Source of the DNA: Candidatus Nitrotoga sp. 1052
GTDB taxonomy: Bacteria; Pseudomonadota; Gammaproteobacteria; Burkholderiales; Gallionellaceae
Direction of reading: 5' to 3'
Assembly (NCBI RefSeq): GCF_927312905.1
Contig: NZ_CAKMHQ010000024.1
Location: forward strand, 36,240 to 100,239
DNA length: 64,000 bases
The position numbers were made by a program, and so were the translations under genes. A model generated the notes under the pieces. The model worked only from the letters and a program-made list of their open reading frames with translations. It was not told the DNA's origin and did no database searches. Shown in pieces: positions 17,420 through 26,599 of this stretch (its first letter is position 1; every line of letters begins with the position of its first letter).

Positions 17420-18940
17420 ATGTCAATGCAAAAATTTAAAAGAAACTCACTGACTTTTGCTTTGGTCGCAGCGATAGGTTCGGTTGGTATTGCAGGCACA
17501 GCAAGCGCTGCCGTACACCTAAGTGACAATGGTCAGGGTCAAGTTCTGATTTACCCGTACTACACCACGCGCGCCGGAAATGACACCTATCTGTCCGTAC
17601 TGAACACGACTGCTTTATCCAAGGCTCTAAAAGTTCGTTTCTCTGAAGGCAAGAACAGTCGCGCGGTAATTGATTTTCATATCTACTTGTCTCCATATGA
17701 CATCTGGACTGCTGCGGTTGTCAACACGGCTAATGGCGCAAAGCTTGTTACTGCCGACAAGTCCTGCACTGCTCCTGCGATCCCTGCTGGTGGCAGAGAT
17801 TTCACGAACTTCGCCTATTCGGGTGCTACGCTTGAAGGTATTAACGTAATTGGCGGAGATGGCGAAACGACTTCGCTGGACCGTACCCGTGAAGGCTATT
17901 TTGAGATTATCGAAATGGGCACGATCACGAACACCGCGATCAACGCGGCAATAACGCACGCAAATGGAGTGCCAGCTAATTGTGCAGTGGTTCAGGCAGC
18001 AACCATGGACATGGGCGTTGCTAGCACATTGATAGTGGGTGGCCAATCGGCCAGAGCCTTCAAGGCGACAGGTGGATTGTCAGGTACGGCTTCCTTGGTC
18101 AATGTTGCAGGTGGTACCGATTTTGGCTATGCCCCAGTTGTGCTGGAGGCTTTTTCTCCATCACTAGTCGAGAATATTTGGAATTATCCGGACAGCATTT
18201 TCCCGGATATGACTTCCACAGAGCGTACTAGCTTGGTGCTCTACAAGGGTAGTGTCGTTTCAAGCTCATGGAATAAAGGCAGCGATGCTATCAGCGCACT
18301 GCTGATGCACGACAATATTATCAACGAGCATGTTTTGGACAACACAACCCTATCTGGCACCGACTGGGTGATTACGATGCCGACCAAACGATACAATGTT
18401 CCGGTGCACAACCAGTCATTGGCGACAGACGCCACTTCTTTGTTTAGTCCGTTCACCAGCAAGTTTTGGGGTAGCGGTAATAGCTGGCATGGCGCGTGCG
18501 AAAGACAGGTTAATTATCCTAGTTACTGGAACCGTGAAGGTGGAAAAGTCACGTATGTAACTTTTGGTCTGCCGCAGCCAGGCAGCGACACTCCGCTTTG
18601 CTGGGAAACGAACGTTGTAACGTTCAACGGCTCTCGGGTGCTAGGGTCGGTCAACGAAGTCAATGTTCCGGTTAATTTCGAGAATGGCTGGGTACGTATG
18701 CCTTTTAACGCAACCGACATACCTGTCATCAATGGCCAAACTGATGGTAATGGATTTACACATGTAACAGCCGCCCAATCATTAACGAGTTTTAATGGAG
18801 ACACCTATTTCGGTTTGCCTACCGTTGGATTCATGGTGCAAGATTTTATTAACCAGAATGCGGCACCTGGAATTTTGGCAACCTACGGTGGCAATTTCAA
18901 TCATAAATATACGTCCAGGATTTCTCGATTCCTTCCGTGA
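17420..18940 (+). CDS. secreted protein of unknown function, tandem copy 1
   Basis: First of three adjacent paralogues of about 500 residues. I do not know the function. A signal peptide is clear (KFKRNSLTFALVAAIG... ending GTASA) and the mature protein starts AVHLSDNGQGQVLIYPYYTT. The N-terminal half is strongly conserved among the copies (SVLNTTALSKALKVRF, IYLSPYDIWTAAVV) and the extreme C-terminus is nearly identical (PTVGFMVQDFINQN, ILATYGGNFNHKY). Four cysteines (KSC, ANC, GAC, LCW) suggest disulfides in the periplasm or at the surface. AGAGGAA precedes ATG 17420. There is no PEP-CTERM or LPXTG sorting tail. Repeated domains of known type were not recognised. Confidence 0.85.
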   Translation: MSMQKFKRNSLTFALVAAIGSVGIAGTASAAVHLSDNGQGQVLIYPYYTTRAGNDTYLSVLNTTALSKALKVRFSEGKNSRAVIDFHIYLSPYDIWTAAVVNTANGAKLVTADKSCTAPAIPAGGRDFTNFAYSGATLEGINVIGGDGETTSLDRTREGYFEIIEMGTITNTAINAAITHANGVPANCAVVQAATMDMGVASTLIVGGQSARAFKATGGLSGTASLVNVAGGTDFGYAPVVLEAFSPSLVENIWNYPDSIFPDMTSTERTSLVLYKGSVVSSSWNKGSDAISALLMHDNIINEHVLDNTTLSGTDWVITMPTKRYNVPVHNQSLATDATSLFSPFTSKFWGSGNSWHGACERQVNYPSYWNREGGKVTYVTFGLPQPGSDTPLCWETNVVTFNGSRVLGSVNEVNVPVNFENGWVRMPFNATDIPVINGQTDGNGFTHVTAAQSLTSFNGDTYFGLPTVGFMVQDFINQNAAPGILATYGGNFNHKYTSRISRFLP

Positions 18941-18991
18941 CCAATCTTCAAACACCTCGTACTCGTATATAAATACAGGGAGCCTAGGACC

Positions 18992-20509
18992 ATGCATACA
19001 TTTAAAAGAAGCTCACTGACTCTTGCTTTGGTCGCAGCAATAGGTTCGGTTGGTATTGCAGGCACAGCAAGCGCTGCAGTACACCTAAGTGACAATGGTC
19101 AGGGTCAAGTTCTGATTTACCCGTACTACACCACGCGCGCCGGAAATGACACCTATCTGTCCGTACTGAACACGACTGCTTTGTCCAAGGCTCTAAAAGT
19201 TCGTTTCTCCGAAGGCAAGAACGGTCGCACGGTACTTGATTTTCATATCTACTTGTCTCCGTATGACATCTGGACTGCTGCGGTTGTAAACACGGCTAAT
19301 GGTGCAAAGCTCGTTACTGCCGACAAGTCCTGCACTGCTCCTGCGATTCCTGCTGGTGGCAAGGGTTTCACGAACTTCGCCTATTCGAGTGCTGTGCTGG
19401 ATAGTATTCAGCAAAGTGGTGGAGATGGCGCAACGACTTCGCTGGACCGTACGCGTGAAGGCTATTTTGAGATTATTGAAATGGGCACGATCACGAATAC
19501 CGCGATCAACGCGGCAATAACACACGCGAGTGGGGTGCCAGCTAATTGCGCAGTGGTTCAGGCTGCGACTATGGACATGGGCGTTGCTAGCACATTGATA
19601 GTGGGTGGCCAATCGGCCAGAGCCTTCAAGGCGACAGGTGGATTGTCAGGTACGGCTTCCTTGGTCAATGTTGCAGGTGGTACCGATTTTGGCTATGCCC
19701 CAGTTGTGCTGGAGGCTTTTTCTCCATCACTAGTCGAGAATATTTGGAATTATCCGGACAGCATTTTCCCGGATATGACTTCCACAGAGCGTACTAGCTT
19801 GGTGCTCTACAAGGGTAGTGTCGTTTCAAGCTCATGGAATAAAGGCAGCGATGCTATCAGCGCACTGCTGATGCACGACAATATCATCAACGAGTATGTT
19901 CTAGACAACACAACCCTATCTGGCACCGACTGGGTGATAACGATGCCAACCAAACGATACAATGTTCCGGTGCATAACAAGTCATGGGTGACAGACGCCA
20001 CTCAATTGTTTAGTCCTTTCACCAGCAAGTTTTGGGGTAATGGTAATGGCTGGCGTAATGGCGCATGCGAAAGATGGACTAAAGATCTGAGTTACTGGAA
20101 CCGTGAAGGAGAAAGCGTAAAATTTATTGATTTTCCTGAACCCGCCCCTGGTGGCGAAATTCCGCTTTGCTGGGAAACGAACGTTGTAACGTTCAACCAC
20201 TCTTATGTGCTGGGATCGGTCAGCCAAGTCAATGTTCCAGTTTATTTCGAGCATGGCTGGGTACGTATGCCGTTTAACTCTGACAATATACCTGTCGTCA
20301 ATGGCCAAACTGATGGTAATGGTGTTGTTCATCCAAATGCCTCCCATTCATTAACGAGTATCAATGGAGACAAATATTTCGGTTTGCCTACCGTTGGATT
20401 CATGGTGCAAGATTTTATTAACCAGAATGCGGCACCCGGAATTTTGGCAACATACGGTGGCAATTTCAATCATAAATATACGACCAGGATATCTCGACTC
20501 CCCCCGTGA
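18992..20509 (+). CDS. secreted protein of unknown function, tandem copy 2
   Basis: Second paralogue, 505 residues, same signal peptide and domain layout as copy 1. A central block (about 18000-18340 in copy 1, 19570-19910 here) is almost identical at DNA level, including third codon positions, whereas the region encoding residues 340-440 has diverged strongly (for example KDLSYWNREGESVKF against VNYPSYWNREGGKVTY). This mixture points to recent gene conversion or duplication with one fast-evolving surface. The 3' flank ACCAATCTTCAAACACCTCG is shared with copy 1. The ATG at 18992 follows TAGGACC. Confidence 0.85.
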   Translation: MHTFKRSSLTLALVAAIGSVGIAGTASAAVHLSDNGQGQVLIYPYYTTRAGNDTYLSVLNTTALSKALKVRFSEGKNGRTVLDFHIYLSPYDIWTAAVVNTANGAKLVTADKSCTAPAIPAGGKGFTNFAYSSAVLDSIQQSGGDGATTSLDRTREGYFEIIEMGTITNTAINAAITHASGVPANCAVVQAATMDMGVASTLIVGGQSARAFKATGGLSGTASLVNVAGGTDFGYAPVVLEAFSPSLVENIWNYPDSIFPDMTSTERTSLVLYKGSVVSSSWNKGSDAISALLMHDNIINEYVLDNTTLSGTDWVITMPTKRYNVPVHNKSWVTDATQLFSPFTSKFWGNGNGWRNGACERWTKDLSYWNREGESVKFIDFPEPAPGGEIPLCWETNVVTFNHSYVLGSVSQVNVPVYFEHGWVRMPFNSDNIPVVNGQTDGNGVVHPNASHSLTSINGDKYFGLPTVGFMVQDFINQNAAPGILATYGGNFNHKYTTRISRLPP

Positions 20510-20556
20510 CCAATCTTCAAACACCTCGTATACAAACATTAGGAAGCCTGGAGACT

Positions 20557-22065
20557 ATGCATAAATTTAAAAGAAACTCACTGACTCTTGCTTTGGTCGC
20601 AGCGATAGGTTCGGTTGGTATTGCAGGCACAGCAAGTGCTGCCGTACACCTAAGTGACAATGGTCAAGGTCAGGTTCTGATTTACCCGTACTACACCACG
20701 CGCGCCGGATATGACACCTATCTGTCCGTACTGAACACGACTGCTTTGTCCAAGGCTCTAAAAATTCGTTTCTCAGAAGGCAAGAACAGTCGCGCGGTAG
20801 TTGATTTTCATATCTACTTGTCTCCGTATGACATCTGGACCGCTGCGGTTGTAAACACGGCTAATGGTGCAAAGCTTGTTACCGCCGACAAGTCCTGCAC
20901 TGCTCCTGCGCTTCCTGCTGGTGGCAAGGATTTCGTGAACTTTGCCTATTCGGGTGCTGCGCTTGAAGGTATTAACGTAATTGGCGGAGATGGCGAAACG
21001 ACTTCGCTGGATCGTACCCGTGAAGGCTATTTTGAGATTATCGAAATGGGCACGATCACGAACACCGCGATCAATGCGGCAATAACACACGCGAGTGGGG
21101 TGCCAGCTAATTGCGCAGTGGTTCAGGCCGCAACCATGGACATGGGCGTTACTAGCACATTGGTAGTGGGTGGCCAATCGGCCAGAGCCTTCAAGGCAAC
21201 AGGTGGCCTGTCAGGTACAGCCTCCCTGATAAACGTTGCAAGCGGTACGGATTATGGCTACGCCCCAGTTGTGCTGGAGGGCTTCTCTCCACCAGCGGTC
21301 GAGAACATATGGTTTGCTGGGCAAAGCTATCTCCCGGATCTGAGATTCGCAGATCTGACTAGCTTGGTTTACTACAAGGGTAGTGTCGTTTCCAGCACAT
21401 GGAATGCCGGGGAAGATGCTGTTGGCGCGCTGCTAATGCACGACAATATCATCAACGAGTTTGTTTTGGACAGCGCAACCCTGTCTGGCACTGACTGGGT
21501 GATAACGATGCCGACCAAACGATATGATGTCCCGGTGCACAGCAAGTTTTTGGCGACGGACTCCACTCAATTGTATAGTCCGTTTACCAGCAAGTTTTGG
21601 CTTGGTGGCGCGTGTGAGCGATTTCAATATCTCTTCACCAATCGCGAAAATTATTCCATCTACTTCGCTTATTTTACAGGACAGCTCAGCGGAGAACTCC
21701 TGTGCTGGGCGTCATCCGTTGTAGGTTTATTCAAAACGCCGGGATTGGCCGTTAATAGTAGCTTGCTGGGATCGACCAACAAAACCGAGCTTGCTAGCTA
21801 CTTAGAGAATGGTTGGCTGAAGATGTCTTTTAACGAAACCTACATATCTGTCGTCAATGGCCAAACTGATGGTAATGGATTTAGACATGACTGGGCCACC
21901 CAATCATTAACGAGTAAGAATGGAGACACGTATTTCGGTTTGCCTACCGTTGGATTCATGGTGCAAGATTTTATTAACCAGAATGCGGCACCCGGAATTT
22001 TGGCAACATACGGTGGCAATTTCAATCATAAATATACGACCAGGATATCTCGACTCCCCCCGTGA
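20557..22065 (+). CDS. secreted protein of unknown function, tandem copy 3
   Basis: Third paralogue, 502 residues. The N-terminal half and last 60 residues match copies 1 and 2; from about residue 215 it diverges (ENIWFAGQSYLPDLRF, then GACERFQYLFTNRENYS), making it the most different copy. The longer frame starting at 20506 overlaps copy 2, but ATG 20557 is preceded by GGAG and gives the same signal peptide as the other copies, so it is used. After the stop the shared downstream repeat is lost, marking the end of the tandem array. Confidence 0.85.
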   Translation: MHKFKRNSLTLALVAAIGSVGIAGTASAAVHLSDNGQGQVLIYPYYTTRAGYDTYLSVLNTTALSKALKIRFSEGKNSRAVVDFHIYLSPYDIWTAAVVNTANGAKLVTADKSCTAPALPAGGKDFVNFAYSGAALEGINVIGGDGETTSLDRTREGYFEIIEMGTITNTAINAAITHASGVPANCAVVQAATMDMGVTSTLVVGGQSARAFKATGGLSGTASLINVASGTDYGYAPVVLEGFSPPAVENIWFAGQSYLPDLRFADLTSLVYYKGSVVSSTWNAGEDAVGALLMHDNIINEFVLDSATLSGTDWVITMPTKRYDVPVHSKFLATDSTQLYSPFTSKFWLGGACERFQYLFTNRENYSIYFAYFTGQLSGELLCWASSVVGLFKTPGLAVNSSLLGSTNKTELASYLENGWLKMSFNETYISVVNGQTDGNGFRHDWATQSLTSKNGDTYFGLPTVGFMVQDFINQNAAPGILATYGGNFNHKYTTRISRLPP

Positions 22066-22161
22066 CGTAGAGAGTCTGGAAAATTGTCGGCATGGCTGCG
22101 CCAGCCGTAGCGTACGTGCATCAACTTCTATGCCATGCACTGTCGCCGATGTTGTCGCCGC

Positions 22162-22226
22162 GATATGTCTGGATAAATGCCCAAGGCTAACCGCTTTTCC
22201 TTGCCCTCAAAACGCTTAAGCCGCCA
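22162..22226 (-). pseudogene. remnant of a tyrosine integrase next to tRNA-Gly
   Basis: Read on the minus strand, about 20 codons encode EGKEKRLALGIYPDIS preceded by WRLKRF, the signature of the N-terminal arm-binding domain (DUF4102) of P4-type integrases. Frames on both sides are broken. It lies 45 bp downstream of the 3' end of the tRNA-Gly gene in the same orientation, which is where such integrases sit after inserting into a tRNA. Only this scrap remains. Confidence 0.65.
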
Positions 22227-22270
22227 ACAAGCGGAATTTGTGTACGGGAATGAATGTAGTAGAAAAAAAG

Positions 22271-22344
22271 TGGAGCGGGCGATGGGAATCGAACCCACGG
22301 CTCTAGCTTGGGAAGCTAGGGTATTACCATTATACGACGCCCGC
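22271..22344 (-). tRNA. tRNA-Gly (CCC)
   Basis: The minus strand folds as a full tRNA: acceptor GCGGGCG / CGCCCGC with encoded CCA end, D arm around TATAATGGTA, anticodon stem CTAGC / GCTAG with loop TTCCCAA (anticodon CCC), and T arm GTGGG-TTCGATT-CCCAT. It has 74 nt including CCA. Confidence 0.95.
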
Positions 22345-22379
22345 ATGTAGAATGGATGTTACCTTAACACGGCCAGAAT

Positions 22380-22589
22380 TTGAAAGTGATTTCAGTCTCA
22401 ATTAACGGCGAAGTTCGCCAATTTGATAATCCTATTTCCGTCGCTACGCTCCTCGAACAGATGCAACTGACTGGCAAGCGTATCGCGCTGGAACGCAACG
22501 GTGAAATTTTGCCGCGCGGACAATTCAACCAACAACTGCTGGCAGATGGCGACCGACTTGAAATTGTTGTCGCAGTCGGTGGCGGTTAA
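22380..22589 (+). CDS. thiS: sulfur carrier protein ThiS
   Basis: ThiS carries sulfur as a C-terminal thiocarboxylate for thiazole synthesis in thiamine production. The 69-residue protein has the ubiquitin-like pattern (VATLLEQMQL, ALERNGEILPR, DGDRLEIVVAVGGG) and ends in the required Gly-Gly. The start is a TTG at 22380; the alternative GTG at 22386 gives a protein only two residues shorter, and neither has a strong ribosome site. thiG follows 15 bp later. No TPP riboswitch fits into the 35 bp between the tRNA and thiS. Confidence 0.93.
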   Translation: MKVISVSINGEVRQFDNPISVATLLEQMQLTGKRIALERNGEILPRGQFNQQLLADGDRLEIVVAVGGG

Positions 22590-22604
22590 TCACGGAATAC
22601 ATTA

Positions 22605-23390
22605 ATGAACAAAGACACATTGCTCATCGCGGGCAAAAGCTATAACTCGCGCCTGTTGATTGGCACCGGCAAATACAAGGATTTTACCGAGACGCAGGCG
22701 GCGGTAGAGGCCAGTGGCGCCGAGATCATCACCATCGCCATCCGTCGCAGTAACATCGGGCAAAACCCGAATGAGCCGAATCTGCTGGACGTTCTCCCAC
22801 CATCGAAATATACCCTGTTGCCCAACACGGCGGGTTGCTACAGCGCGGACGACGCCGTGCGCACGCTGCGACTCGCACGCGAGCTGCTGAACGGACACAG
22901 TCTGGTCAAGCTGGAGGTGCTGGGTGATCCGCAATCGCTTTATCCGAATGTGGTGGAGACCCTCGCCGCCGCAAAAACGCTGGTGGCGGATGGCTTTCAG
23001 GTGATGGTGTATACCTCGGATGACCCCATCATCGCAAAGCAACTGGAAGATATTGGCTGTGTAGCCATCATGCCGCTGGCTTCGCTGATCGGCTCCGGCA
23101 TGGGCATCCTCAATCCGTGGAATTTGCAGCTCATCATGGATCGCGTGCAGGTGCCCGTTATTGTGGATGCGGGAGTGGGCACTGCCTCAGACGCGGCCAT
23201 CGCCATGGAGCTCGGTTGCCATGGCGTGTTGATGAATACCGCCATTGCCGCCGCACAAGAGCCGGTATTGATGGCCTCTGCCATGAAGCAGGCCGTGGAG
23301 GCTGGCCGCATGGCATTCCTGGCCGGACGCATGCCAAAAAAATTGTATAGCGCTTCGCCCAGCTCGCCTACCAGCGGATTAATAAATTGA
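22605..23390 (+). CDS. thiG: thiazole synthase ThiG
   Basis: ThiG makes the thiazole phosphate of thiamine from 1-deoxyxylulose-5-phosphate, dehydroglycine and ThiS thiocarboxylate. The 261-residue TIM-barrel shows [10 protein letters not shown], the lysine-bearing segment [12 protein letters not shown], the phosphate loops [12 protein letters not shown] and [12 protein letters not shown], and [12 protein letters not shown]. It lies between thiS and trmB and overlaps trmB by 4 bp, so thiS-thiG-trmB form one operon. Confidence 0.97.
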   Translation: MNKDTLLIAGKSYNSRLLIGTGKYKDFTETQAAVEASGAEIITIAIRRSNIGQNPNEPNLLDVLPPSKYTLLPNTAGCYSADDAVRTLRLARELLNGHSLVKLEVLGDPQSLYPNVVETLAAAKTLVADGFQVMVYTSDDPIIAKQLEDIGCVAIMPLASLIGSGMGILNPWNLQLIMDRVQVPVIVDAGVGTASDAAIAMELGCHGVLMNTAIAAAQEPVLMASAMKQAVEAGRMAFLAGRMPKKLYSASPSSPTSGLIN

Positions 23391-24064
23391 TACCGCAGCG
23401 CTCCTCACACATTCGCAGCTATGTGCTGCGACAAGGGCGCATCTCCAATGCGCAACAGCGTTGCCTCGATGCGCTCCTGCCGATTTATGGCATTCCCTAC
23501 CTTTCTCAACCGCTGGATTTGGAAAATGTTTTCGGCAGGACTGCGACTAAAATCCTTGAGATCGGTTTCGGCATGGGCGAGACCACTGCCGCCATCGCCC
23601 AGTCGCATCCGCAAAATGATTATCTTGCCCTTGAGGTGCACACCCCGGGTGTGGGCAGTTTGCTCAAACAGATTGAAGAATTGGGCTTGAAAAATATCCG
23701 CATCATCCAGCATGATGCAGTTGAAGTGCTGCGCGACATGCTGGCCGATGACGTGCTGGACGGCGTCCATATTTTTTTCCCCGACCCTTGGCACAAGACA
23801 CGCCACAACAAGCGTCGCCTGATTCAGCCTTCGTTTGTGGCGCAACTGGTGAAGAAAATAAAACCGGGCGGGTATATTCATGTCGCCACTGATTGGCAGG
23901 ATTACGCTGAACAGGTACTCGCAGTGTTGAGCAGCGAAAAATCACTGGAAAATACCGCAGCGAATTATGCTCCACGCCCGGCTTATCGCCCGCTTACTAA
24001 ATTTGAACAGCGCGGGCTGCGTCTGGGGCATGGCGTTTGGGACTTGGTATTCAAGAAACTCTGA
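23387..24064 (+). CDS. trmB: tRNA (guanine-N7-)-methyltransferase
   Basis: TrmB methylates G46 in the variable loop of tRNAs, using SAM. The 225-residue protein has motif [16 protein letters not shown], the [12 protein letters not shown] acidic-loop segment, the [20 protein letters not shown] signature of the family, and the C-terminal TKFEQRG. The start is a TTG overlapping the thiG stop (TTGA), so translation is coupled to thiG. It is convergent with hemW, 43 bp away. Confidence 0.95.
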   Translation: MIPQRSSHIRSYVLRQGRISNAQQRCLDALLPIYGIPYLSQPLDLENVFGRTATKILEIGFGMGETTAAIAQSHPQNDYLALEVHTPGVGSLLKQIEELGLKNIRIIQHDAVEVLRDMLADDVLDGVHIFFPDPWHKTRHNKRRLIQPSFVAQLVKKIKPGGYIHVATDWQDYAEQVLAVLSSEKSLENTAANYAPRPAYRPLTKFEQRGLRLGHGVWDLVFKKL

Positions 24065-24107
24065 TCAAAATCCGTGAGTCATCGCGGGCTGACAATTCCA
24101 CAAAACC

Positions 24108-25268
24108 TTACTTGCGCAAAAAAATCTGTAGCAAGTCATTCAAAAAGTGCCGCCCCAACTCGGTTGGTGCGATGCGCTGCAGGCCACGCTCAATCAAGCC
24201 GCGTTGCTCGGCCTGCTCCAGTTCACGGCGGATCAGCAGCAAAGACAGGCTGGTACGCTCGGCAAATAGAGCGTCAGCAAAACCTTGATTCAAGCGCAAC
24301 GCATTCATCATGAATTCAAACGGCAAATCCTCGCGCTTCACTGTATGTTCAGTCTGCACCGGCAAACCTTGCGCTACCTGTTGCAGATAGGCCTGCGGCT
24401 GTTTATAACGCACCTGTCGCACTACCCTGTCCGGGAAACTCAGCTTGCTGTGTGCGCCCGCGCCTATGCCCAGATAATCACCAAATTGCCAGTAATTCAG
24501 GTTATGGCGTGCCTGTTTTTTTGGCTGTGCAAAAGCCGAGGTTTCGTAATGCTGATAGCCGTGCACGCTTAGTATTTGTTCAATATCCTGCTGCATGACG
24601 CTGCACAGATCATCGTCCGGCAAGGCTGGCGGATAACGGTGAAAAAGTGTATTCGGCTCCAGCGTGAGGTTGTAGCAGGACAAATGTTGCGGTGCAAATT
24701 CCAGTGCGGCATGCACATCCTGTGCCGCTTCCGCCTGCGTTTGCTGCGGCAAACCGTACATTAAATCCAGATTAATGTTGTCAAAATGCTGCTGCGCGAT
24801 TTCTACTGCGCGCCGCGCCTCGGTCGCATCGTGGATACGTCCCAGCGCCTTGAGATGAGTATCGTTGAAACTCTGAATGCCGAGCGATAGCCGATTAACA
24901 CCCGCATCACGGAAGCCCGCAAACTTGTCTGCCTCCACTGTGCCTGGATTTGCTTCCAGCGTGATTTCCGCGCCATGATCCAGCGGCAACAACATGCGTA
25001 CTGAAGTGAGAATTTGTTCCATAGCCTGAGCAGAAATCAGGCTGGGCGTGCCTCCACCGATGAACACGGTGTACACCTTGCGCCCCCAGATTTGCGGCAG
25101 AGCCAGCTCCAGATCGCGCACTAACGCAGCCACGTATTCCTGCTCTGGCAGAGACTCGCGCGCCTCATGCGAATTAAAATCACAATAAGGGCATTTACGC
25201 ACACACCACGGAATATGGATGTACAAAGACAACGGCGGTAAAGCCTTAAAACTGATCTCTTGCGTCAT
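24108..25268 (-). CDS. hemW: HemW, radical SAM heme chaperone
   Basis: HemW, long annotated as oxygen-independent coproporphyrinogen oxidase, binds heme and a 4Fe-4S cluster. The cluster motif CVRKCPYC (CxxxCxxC) is near the N-terminus in YIHIPWCVRKCPYCDFNSHE; then FIGGGTPSL, ITLEANPGTVE, NRLSLGIQSF and INLDLMYGLPQQT follow, all family signatures. The fourth cysteine and Fx motifs of true HemN were not seen. The frame is open to 25445, but sequence before MTQEISFKALPPL is not protein-like; ATG 25301 is the other candidate and would lie just inside the divergent msrA leader. Confidence 0.92.
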   Translation of the reverse strand: MTQEISFKALPPLSLYIHIPWCVRKCPYCDFNSHEARESLPEQEYVAALVRDLELALPQIWGRKVYTVFIGGGTPSLISAQAMEQILTSVRMLLPLDHGAEITLEANPGTVEADKFAGFRDAGVNRLSLGIQSFNDTHLKALGRIHDATEARRAVEIAQQHFDNINLDLMYGLPQQTQAEAAQDVHAALEFAPQHLSCYNLTLEPNTLFHRYPPALPDDDLCSVMQQDIEQILSVHGYQHYETSAFAQPKKQARHNLNYWQFGDYLGIGAGAHSKLSFPDRVVRQVRYKQPQAYLQQVAQGLPVQTEHTVKREDLPFEFMMNALRLNQGFADALFAERTSLSLLLIRRELEQAEQRGLIERGLQRIAPTELGRHFLNDLLQIFLRK

Positions 25269-25332
25269 GGAGTCGAGTGGGTGTAAAAGGTGAATATTCA
25301 TGGGTACGATAGGCTCAACTGAGAGGATAAAT

Positions 25333-25800
25333 ATGGAACAGGCAACTTTTGCAGCAGGGTGTTTCTGGGGCGTGGAAGCCGCATTTCGGCAGATTCCAGG
25401 CGTGCATGAAACGAGCGTTGGATATACTGGCGGCAATACAGACAATCCAACTTATCCGGAAGTGTGCAATGGCACCACTGGCCACGCCGAAGCGGTACAA
25501 ATCACCTTCGACCCGGCACAGGTCAGCTACACACAACTACTGGAAATTTTCTGGCAATGCCACGACCCAACACAGCGCAACCGCCAGGGGCCGGATGTCG
25601 GCACGCAATACCGCTCTGCAATTTTCTTTCATTCACCACAACAAGAAGCCGCCGCAAACGCCTCAAAAATACAGCAGGAAGAAAGTGAACGGTACGACAA
25701 GCCGATAGCCACTGAAATCGAAGCTGCCACCACTTACTATCGCGCCGAGGAATACCACCAGCAGTATCTGGAAAAACGCGGGCAAAGTTACTGTCATTAG
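25333..25800 (+). CDS. msrA: peptide-methionine (S)-S-oxide reductase MsrA
   Basis: MsrA repairs oxidised methionine. The catalytic signature [10 protein letters not shown] is at the N-terminus with the active cysteine, followed by [25 protein letters not shown] and the C-terminal [14 protein letters not shown]. 155 residues is a normal short form. ATG 25333 is preceded by AGAGGA; the longer frame from 25300 lacks one. It is divergent from hemW and convergent with rdgB, with a REP-like palindrome between them. Confidence 0.95.
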   Translation: MEQATFAAGCFWGVEAAFRQIPGVHETSVGYTGGNTDNPTYPEVCNGTTGHAEAVQITFDPAQVSYTQLLEIFWQCHDPTQRNRQGPDVGTQYRSAIFFHSPQQEAAANASKIQQEESERYDKPIATEIEAATTYYRAEEYHQQYLEKRGQSYCH

Positions 25801-25890
25801 CAATAACGGTGCGGGCGATTTCATCGGCAACAGTGCGCAGTTGGAATACCCGGGCGTTGTTTGTAAATTTTAGTATTTAAGGCTACACCG

Positions 25891-25990
25891 AACAAATCCG
25901 TTCGCGTTGAGCCTGTCGAAACGTACCCGCTGTAAATCAATAAATTACAAATGGCTTCGACAGGCTCAGCCCGAACGGAAGGACTTGTTT
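25891..25990. repeat. REP-like palindrome, TTCGACAGGCTCAG family
   Basis: Arms AACAAATCCGTTCG...TTGAGCCTGTCGAA and TTCGACAGGCTCAGCCCGAACGG...TTGTT are complementary around a ~35-bp AT-rich loop. It lies between the convergent ends of msrA and rdgB and may also serve as a two-way terminator. Related copies are at 16141-16232 and 31757-31822. Confidence 0.8.
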
Positions 25991-25999
25991 AAAATTGCA

Positions 26000-26593
26000 T
26001 TAATGCTCTGCAATTTGCAGCCTTTGTAGCAGAATATGCAGTGCCTGTGCACGGTGGCTGATCTGCGCCTTCTCGTCGCGGCTCAATTCCGCACTCATTT
26101 TGTTGAGTTGCGGCAACCAGAATAGCGGGTCGTAACCAAATCCTCCTTCGCCGAGCATCTGCTGCGCAATTTCGCCATGCCATTCGCCTTCCGCAATCAG
26201 CGGTTGCGGATCGTCAGCATGACGCACCATCACAAGCACACAATAATAATGCGCACGCCGGTCAACCACGCCTTCCATCGCCTGCAACAATTTTTCATTG
26301 TTGCGCGAATCCGATTTCGGCTCGCCCGCATAACGTGCGGACTGTACACCCGGTGCGCCGCCCAAAGCAGCTACGCATAGTCCAGAGTCATCCGCCAGTG
26401 CAGGCAGGCCACTGATGCGGCTGACATGACGCGCCTTGGCCAGCGCATTCTCAACGAAAGTGCAGTGAGGTTCTTCAGCCTCGTCAATGCCAAGTTGCGC
26501 CTGCGTCAGTATCTCGATGGACAGAGACGCAAGCGTTAACTGCAACTCGCGCAACTTACCCGGATTGTTGGAGGCTATAACCAGCTTGTGCAT
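26000..26593 (-). CDS. rdgB: XTP/dITP diphosphatase (RdgB/HAM1)
   Basis: Cleans the nucleotide pool by hydrolysing dITP and XTP to monophosphates. 197 residues with the HAM1 signatures ASNNPGKLRE at the N-terminus, FVENALAKARH, ALADDSGLCV and GEGGFGYDPLFWLP. It starts 6 bp after the rph stop on the same strand, so rph-rdgB form an operon, as in many proteobacteria. Confidence 0.96.
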   Translation of the reverse strand: MHKLVIASNNPGKLRELQLTLASLSIEILTQAQLGIDEAEEPHCTFVENALAKARHVSRISGLPALADDSGLCVAALGGAPGVQSARYAGEPKSDSRNNEKLLQAMEGVVDRRAHYYCVLVMVRHADDPQPLIAEGEWHGEIAQQMLGEGGFGYDPLFWLPQLNKMSAELSRDEKAQISHRAQALHILLQRLQIAEH

Positions 26594-26599
26594 GGTGAA

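Larger units (their letters stand above)
17420..22065 (+). repeat. three-unit tandem gene duplication, unit about 1.57 kb
   Basis: Start-to-start distances are 1572 and 1565 bp. The unit comprises the gene plus about 50 bp of spacer; the spacer motif ACCAATCTTCAAACACCTCG follows copies 1 and 2. Conservation is patchy along the unit: near-identical 5' third and 3' end, variable segment near residues 270-440. Confidence 0.85.

Noticed and set aside
17420..22065. CRISPR-like repeats in the tandem region
   Set aside because: The repeats are whole genes of about 1.57 kb, not short repeats with spacers; no cas genes are present in the window.
22345..22380. TPP riboswitch upstream of thiS
   Set aside because: Only 35 bp separate the tRNA-Gly gene from thiS, too short for the aptamer, and no conserved CUGAGA-type core is present.
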